Shown here one piece after another: positions 60,075 through 64,000 of a stretch of 64,000 nucleotides of DNA. The notes beneath the pieces were generated by a model. The model worked only from the letters and a program-made list of their open reading frames with translations. It was not told the origin of the DNA and did no database searches. The stretch lies in contig NZ_RKHG01000001.1 of NCBI RefSeq assembly GCF_003752415.1, positions 1,178,001 to 1,242,000 on the forward strand. The letters are read 5' to 3'. The position numbers and the translations under genes are program-made. The stretch comes from Luteococcus japonicus. GTDB lineage: Bacteria; Actinomycetota; Actinomycetes; Propionibacteriales; Propionibacteriaceae. The stretch's first letter is position 1, and the number at the start of each line of letters is the position of its first letter.

Positions 60075-61832
60075 TCAGCCTCCCACCTCCTCGACGGCAG
60101 ACAGCGTCTCCCCCGCCGTGGTGAGGAAGAGGACCACGTCGCGCCCCTGCACGGTGCCTCGAGCCACTGCCCGCGGTCCGGCATCCACCAGGTCCACCAG
60201 CTCGAAACCATGGGCCCGGGCCATCCACTCGGCCGGGTCCTGGACCTGCCCACCGCGGGTGATGGGGCCACTGACCACTTGGGCCAGCTGCTCTGCATCT
60301 CCCGCATCCAGGGCACGTGCCAGACGATTGGCGAGCTGCAGCATGGTCAGGCCCCGGGTGGGCGGCATCGGCAGCGGCGACGGCCTGCTGGGCAACTGGA
60401 CGGGGCTTCCCACCTGCTCCGGCGCGCTGGGCCGTGGCTCGTCGGCACCCTCGGTGGCCTCGATGCTGACCACCTCGCCGAAGCGGGGCACGACGCACGT
60501 GATGCCGAACTCGGTGATGATCTTCTCCCGCAGCGCCTCGGCGGAGTCCTGCTCTCCATGCACCAGGAAGACGGTGCGCGGCTTTCGTGGCAGGTCACGC
60601 AGCCAGTCCAGCAGGTCCGAGCAGTCGGCGTGCACGCTGAACTCGCTGTCCTGCACGATCGTCGCCCGCACCGGGACGTAGCGGCCGTGCATCTTGAGCT
60701 GCTTGGCGCCCTCCAGCAGCGAGCGTCCGCGGGTCCCGACGCCCTGGTAGCCGGTCAGCACCACCGAGTGCTTGGGATCGGGCAGCATCTTCTCCAGGTG
60801 GTGCACCACGCGTCCACCGGTGGCCATCCCCGACGAGCTGATGATGATGCAGGGAAACTTCGGGTTGTTCAGCGCCTTGGACTCCTCGACGCTGGTCACC
60901 TCGCGCAGGTTGGGCAGGTCCGCGAAGTCCTCGGGCCGCATGTCGTCGCGCAATTCCTCCGAGCCCTGGTAGACCTTGAGCGCGGCCAGGGCCATCGGGG
61001 AGTTCACGAAGACGGGTACCTCCGGGATCCGGCCCGCCTTGCGCATCTGTGTGATCTCCTTCAGCACGGCCTCGGTGCGGTCGACGGCGAAGGCCGGCAC
61101 CAGCACCGAGCCACCCCTGCCGACCGTCTTGCGGATGGTCTCGGCGAAGAGCTCGTGCGGCAGGCCGTCCGGCTCCGGGTGCTCCCGGTCTCCGTAGGTG
61201 GATTCCATCAGCACGTGGTCGGCCCCCTGGGGGATCCCCCGCGGCTTGAGCACCGGGTGGTCTTGACGCCCCAGGTCCCCGCTGAACAGGACGGTGCGGC
61301 CCTCATGGGTCAGGTTGGCGCAGGCGGAACCCAGGATGTGCCCGGCACGGGTGAAGCGGAGCACCAGGCCGTCACGCAGGTCCGTGTCCACGTCGAAGCC
61401 GACGGGCCGGAACAGGCGCATGGTCTGCTGCACGTCCTCCTGGGTGTACAGCGCCAATGGTGGGTTGTGCTTGGACCAGCCACCCGCGGCCGCGTCCTTG
61501 GCGTCCTGTTCCTGCAGGTGGGCAGAGTCCATCATCACGATCTCGGCCAGCTCGATGGTGTCGGGTGTGCACCAGATGGTTCCGGTGAAGCCGTGCTTGA
61601 CCAGTGCGGGAATGTAGCCGCAGTGGTCGAGGTGGGCATGGGTGAGCACCAGGTCACTGATGCTGCCGGGCTCCACGGGGAACTTGGCCCAGTTCTGCTC
61701 GCGCCACTTCTTCTCCCCCTGGAAGAGGCCCGCATCGACCAGGACGCGTCGCTCCCCGATGGTCAGGAGGTGCTTGGATCCGGTGACGGTGCCCGCAGCA
61801 CCGAGGAAGGTGACTGTCATCTGCTGTCCCAT
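60075..61832 (-). CDS. Beta-CASP metallo-beta-lactamase fold RNA-processing-type hydrolase
   Basis: This 585-residue protein has the metallo-hydrolase motifs LTHAHLDHCGYIPAL near residue 63, GHILGSA near 165 and SGDLGR, the beta-CASP insert, and the RMMBL end (FSVHADCSDLLDWL, FLVHGEQDSAEAL). This is the YSH1/CPSF-like bacterial type; RNA cleavage is the family role but unproven here. A C-terminal extension of about 110 residues follows a Pro-rich linker and is not part of the core. ATG at 61832; an internal ATG at 61820 is possible. Confidence 0.85.
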   Translation of the reverse strand: MGQQMTVTFLGAAGTVTGSKHLLTIGERRVLVDAGLFQGEKKWREQNWAKFPVEPGSISDLVLTHAHLDHCGYIPALVKHGFTGTIWCTPDTIELAEIVMMDSAHLQEQDAKDAAAGGWSKHNPPLALYTQEDVQQTMRLFRPVGFDVDTDLRDGLVLRFTRAGHILGSACANLTHEGRTVLFSGDLGRQDHPVLKPRGIPQGADHVLMESTYGDREHPEPDGLPHELFAETIRKTVGRGGSVLVPAFAVDRTEAVLKEITQMRKAGRIPEVPVFVNSPMALAALKVYQGSEELRDDMRPEDFADLPNLREVTSVEESKALNNPKFPCIIISSSGMATGGRVVHHLEKMLPDPKHSVVLTGYQGVGTRGRSLLEGAKQLKMHGRYVPVRATIVQDSEFSVHADCSDLLDWLRDLPRKPRTVFLVHGEQDSAEALREKIITEFGITCVVPRFGEVVSIEATEGADEPRPSAPEQVGSPVQLPSRPSPLPMPPTRGLTMLQLANRLARALDAGDAEQLAQVVSGPITRGGQVQDPAEWMARAHGFELVDLVDAGPRAVARGTVQGRDVVLFLTTAGETLSAVEEVGG

Positions 61833-61901
61833 GACCCCACTCTGCCCCTCTTGCGTGGTCTTGGGGCGGGTTGTGACCCACTCGTCAGCCAGCGTTCACC
61901 C

Positions 61902-63248
61902 TCAGACCCGGCCCAGGCTGCGGTTGCGGGCCTCGGGCAGGCCGAAGCAGGCGACGGCGGCCAGGGCGAAGGCGATGCTGAAGACCGTGAAGGCCAACCC
62001 ATTGCCTCCGCGGGCGATCAGCACCGGCACCAGCAGCGGCGCGACGATGGAGGCGATCCGCCCGAAGGCGGCGGCCGCCCCGGTGCCCGTCCCGCGGATC
62101 GACGTCGGATAGATCTCCGGACCGATCGCGTACAGGGCACCCCAGGCACCCAGGTTGGCGAAGCTCAGCGCGCAGCCCGCCGTCAGGATCTCGGACGTGC
62201 TGCTGGCGTGCCCATAGGCCAGCGCCGCCAGCGCCGATCCGGCCAGGAAGCTGGCCAGCGTCGCCCGACGGCCCCAGACCTCGATCAGCCATCCGGCCAG
62301 GGCATAGCCGGGGAGCTGGGCCAGGGTCATGATCAGGGTGAACTCGAAGGACTTCACGATGCTGAAACCCTGCTTGACCAGCAGCGACGGGATCCAGATG
62401 AAGGCGCCGTAGTAGCTCAGGTTGATGCAGAACCAGACCGCCCACAAGGCCGCCGTGCGCACCCGGAGCCGGGCCGACCAGATGTGCTGGTGGCCGCTCG
62501 GCTCCAGGTCCTCCACTGGGGCCTCGACAGGCTCGCCCGCCGCCTTCGCCGTTCCCCGAGCCTGTCGAGGGGCCTCCGCCTCGAAACTGCGCACGGCCGC
62601 CTCGGCCTCCTCCTCGCGCCCCTTGGACTCGAGGAAGCGCACGCTCTCCGGCAGCCTCGCGCGGATCACCGCCGCGTACAGCGTGGGGACGATGCCGACG
62701 GCCAGGGCCCAGCGCCACCCGTCGTGGCTCTGCGGGATCACGAGGTAGCCGAGCAGGGCGGCCATCATCCAACCCACCGCCCAGAAGGCCTCCAGGGCCA
62801 CCACCATCCGCCCGCGGATCTTCGCAGGCGCGAACTCGCTCACCAGGGTGGAGGCGACGGGCAGTTCCGCCCCCAGGCCAAGCCCGACGATGAAGCGCAG
62901 CACCATCAGAGCCGCCAGCGAGGTGACCAGCGCGGAGGCGGCCGTTGCCAGGCCATAGACCAGCAGCGTGGCGGCGAAGACCTGGCGTCGGCCGATCCGG
63001 TCCGCCAGCAGCCCGCCCAGCGAGGCACCCAGGGCCATCCCGACGAAGCCGATCGAACCCAGCCAGCTGGTCTGGTGCAGCGAGAGCTTCCACTGGACGG
63101 TGAGGGCCGCCATCACGAAGCTGATCAGGCCGACGTCCATCGCGTCCAGCGCCCAGCCCACGCCGGAGCCCAGCAGCAGACGGCGATGTGCCGGGTTGAA
63201 GTCCAGCCGTTCGAGGCGCTGCGAGCGAGTCAACGGGGGCTGTGACAC
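61902..63248 (-). CDS. MFS transporter, sugar/aromatic-acid symporter type
   Basis: This 448-residue, 12-helix permease has the MFS signature GGLLADRIGRRQVFAA after helix 2, RFIVGLGLGAELPVASTLVSE in helix 4, and PTSIRGTGTGAAAAFGRI near 390. It is closest in pattern to the MHS/aromatic acid:H+ symporters. The central cytoplasmic loop carries an in-frame insertion, EAPRQARGTAKAAGEPVEAP, encoded by two inverted copies of the dispersed repeat motif. GTG start at 63248. Substrate unknown. Confidence 0.82.
   Translation of the reverse strand: MSQPPLTRSQRLERLDFNPAHRRLLLGSGVGWALDAMDVGLISFVMAALTVQWKLSLHQTSWLGSIGFVGMALGASLGGLLADRIGRRQVFAATLLVYGLATAASALVTSLAALMVLRFIVGLGLGAELPVASTLVSEFAPAKIRGRMVVALEAFWAVGWMMAALLGYLVIPQSHDGWRWALAVGIVPTLYAAVIRARLPESVRFLESKGREEEAEAAVRSFEAEAPRQARGTAKAAGEPVEAPVEDLEPSGHQHIWSARLRVRTAALWAVWFCINLSYYGAFIWIPSLLVKQGFSIVKSFEFTLIMTLAQLPGYALAGWLIEVWGRRATLASFLAGSALAALAYGHASSTSEILTAGCALSFANLGAWGALYAIGPEIYPTSIRGTGTGAAAAFGRIASIVAPLLVPVLIARGGNGLAFTVFSIAFALAAVACFGLPEARNRSLGRV
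62522..62572. repeat. Inverted pair of the dispersed motif inside the MFS gene
   Basis: CCTCGACAGGCTCG (62522-62535) and its exact reverse complement CGAGCCTGTCGAGG (62557-62570) are separated by 21 bp. Both lie in frame in the central loop of the MFS transporter. Confidence 0.85.
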
Positions 63249-63309
63249 GGGGGGCTCCGTCCTTTGTTCCGGCCATCGGTTGGCCTGCCGGAACGCTATC
63301 GCGCGGCAC

Positions 63310-63315
63310 TAGGGT
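63310..63315 (+). promoter_or_regulatory. -10 element for leaderless GNAT gene
   Basis: TAGGGT followed by seven bases and the ATG at 63323, without a ribosome-binding site. Confidence 0.45.
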
Positions 63316-63322
63316 GGGCCAC

Positions 63323-63874
63323 ATGTCAGCCCACGGCGTCCCGCCCAGTGCAACCGTCACCATCCGCCCGGCCACCGAGGCGGACCTAGAGGCAATCACC
63401 CGGATCTACAACGACGCGGGAGTCGGCACCACGGCAAGCTATGACCTGGAGCCGGTCAGCGTCGACGAGCGTCGCGAGTGGCTGGAGCGGCACACGTCCA
63501 GCAACCACCCGGTACTGGTGGCCGTGGCCGACGGTGAGGTGCTGGGTTTCGCGGGCTACGGGAGCTTCCGCGACAAGGCGGGATATGGCCAGACGGTGGA
63601 GCACTCGGTCTACGTCGCCGACGGGGCCCGGGCGCTGGGTGTGGGCCGGATGCTGATGCTGGCCCTGATCGACCGGGCGCGCGGTGACGGCATCCACGTG
63701 ATGGTGGGGGTCCTGGATGCCGACAACGACGCCTCCGTCGCCTTCCACCGCAAGCTCGGATTCGTCGAGGTGGGGCGGATGCCGCAGGTGGGGCGCAAGT
63801 TCGACCGCTGGCTGGATGCCCTGCTGATGCAGCTCACCTTCCCCGCCGACGGCAACGAGCTGCGGACTCAGTAG
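63323..63874 (+). CDS. GNAT acetyltransferase, phosphinothricin acetyltransferase-like
   Basis: This 183-residue enzyme begins its fold at VTIRPATEADLEAITRIYND, typical of the Pat/YncA group, with the acetyl-CoA loop VADGARALGVGRMLMLALID and the later NDASVAFHRKLGFVEVGRM. The natural substrate of these enzymes is often an amino acid or analogue such as methionine sulfone or phosphinothricin; not predictable here. Confidence 0.88.
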   Translation: MSAHGVPPSATVTIRPATEADLEAITRIYNDAGVGTTASYDLEPVSVDERREWLERHTSSNHPVLVAVADGEVLGFAGYGSFRDKAGYGQTVEHSVYVADGARALGVGRMLMLALIDRARGDGIHVMVGVLDADNDASVAFHRKLGFVEVGRMPQVGRKFDRWLDALLMQLTFPADGNELRTQ

Positions 63875-63877
63875 GCT
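63872..63877 (+). promoter_or_regulatory. -10 element for leaderless phosphoribosyltransferase gene
   Basis: TAGGCT, whose TAG is also the stop codon of the GNAT gene, followed by eight bases and the ATG at 63886. Confidence 0.45.
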
Positions 63878-63885
63878 GTGGAACC

Positions 63886-64000
63886 ATGACTGCCTATCAC
63901 GCCGACTCCAGTGACCTCGTCGAGAAGGAGGTCCTCACCTGGCAGGGCTTCGGAGACGCCATGCGCGAGCTCGCCCAGACCATCGCGGACTCGGGCTTCG
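63886..64000 (+). CDS. Phosphoribosyltransferase-family protein, N-terminal part
   Basis: Only 38 codons are in the window. The start VEKEVLTWQGFGDAMRELAQ resembles the N-terminus of an actinobacterial phosphoribosyltransferase family related to xanthine/hypoxanthine enzymes. The PRPP loop is beyond the edge, so the call is tentative. Confidence 0.6.
   Translation, partial: MTAYHADSSDLVEKEVLTWQGFGDAMRELAQTIADSGF

Noticed and set aside
60000-63245. 1081-codon plus-strand ORF at the right end
   Set aside because: Runs antisense through the beta-CASP and MFS genes; length is a product of GC bias, no conserved motif.
1-64000. tRNA, rRNA or riboswitch genes
   Set aside because: I looked for cloverleaf ends, rRNA-like stretches and known riboswitch cores in the intergenic gaps and saw none; most gaps are under 100 bp.

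Overview
The window is a gene-dense, high-GC stretch of a Gram-positive actinobacterial chromosome. The gene set fits Propionibacteriaceae: an actinobacterial nuo order, a menaquinone-saturating reductase beside nuo and men genes, the fdxA-dapC pair, a mycothiol-type DinB-like enzyme, a DUF222-HNH protein, and many start codons placed where a leaderless transcript would begin. This is inference from gene content; I see no rRNA or tRNA gene to place it.

Layout. 1-6765 (minus): respiratory operon menJ-like reductase > 21-codon ORF > nuoA-B-C-D-E-F-G (nuoG runs off the left edge). 7008-19207: menaquinone synthesis genes menF, menG, menD-menC, menA and menE on both strands, interleaved with an ABC pair, a RecB/RNase H-like nuclease and a Tat-exported C5-epimerase-like protein; menB and menH are not seen. 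19248-25107 (plus): MFS exporter, a GDPD-IMPase fusion and a PTS-dependent dihydroxyacetone kinase operon dhaK-L-M. 25118-28369: lysine/DAP genes dapD and fdxA-dapC around a lysozyme-like membrane protein. 28467-35172: VanW protein, aminopeptidase N, DinB-like enzyme, a decayed phosphotransferase and a repeat-invaded HNH protein. 35421-39114: RecQ-phosphoribosyltransferase fusion and an IS110-family element with a candidate bridge RNA. 39210-50108: transhydrogenase pntAB, SppA, a CapA-like lipoprotein, a pseudouridine synthase, a paralogous MFS exporter, RarD and a HAD phosphatase.

50189-60001 (minus) is the most interesting block: DeoR regulator, RpiB-family isomerase, an unrecognised 10-helix membrane protein, a HAD-IIA phosphatase, two FGGY kinases (one AraB-like), AraD and transketolase. 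It reads as a complete import-phosphorylation-isomerisation route feeding the pentose phosphate pathway, but it has no sugar isomerase (AraA) and no ABC, PTS or MFS permease, so the membrane protein is the natural transporter candidate. The right end holds a beta-CASP metallo-hydrolase, an MFS transporter split by an inverted repeat, a GNAT acetyltransferase and the start of a phosphoribosyltransferase.

Repeats recur: a dispersed CCTCGACAGGCTCGGGGA motif (five loci, two inside coding sequence), a 26-bp tandem array derived from it, and two direct copies of a palindrome-ended element between convergent genes at 46966-47141.
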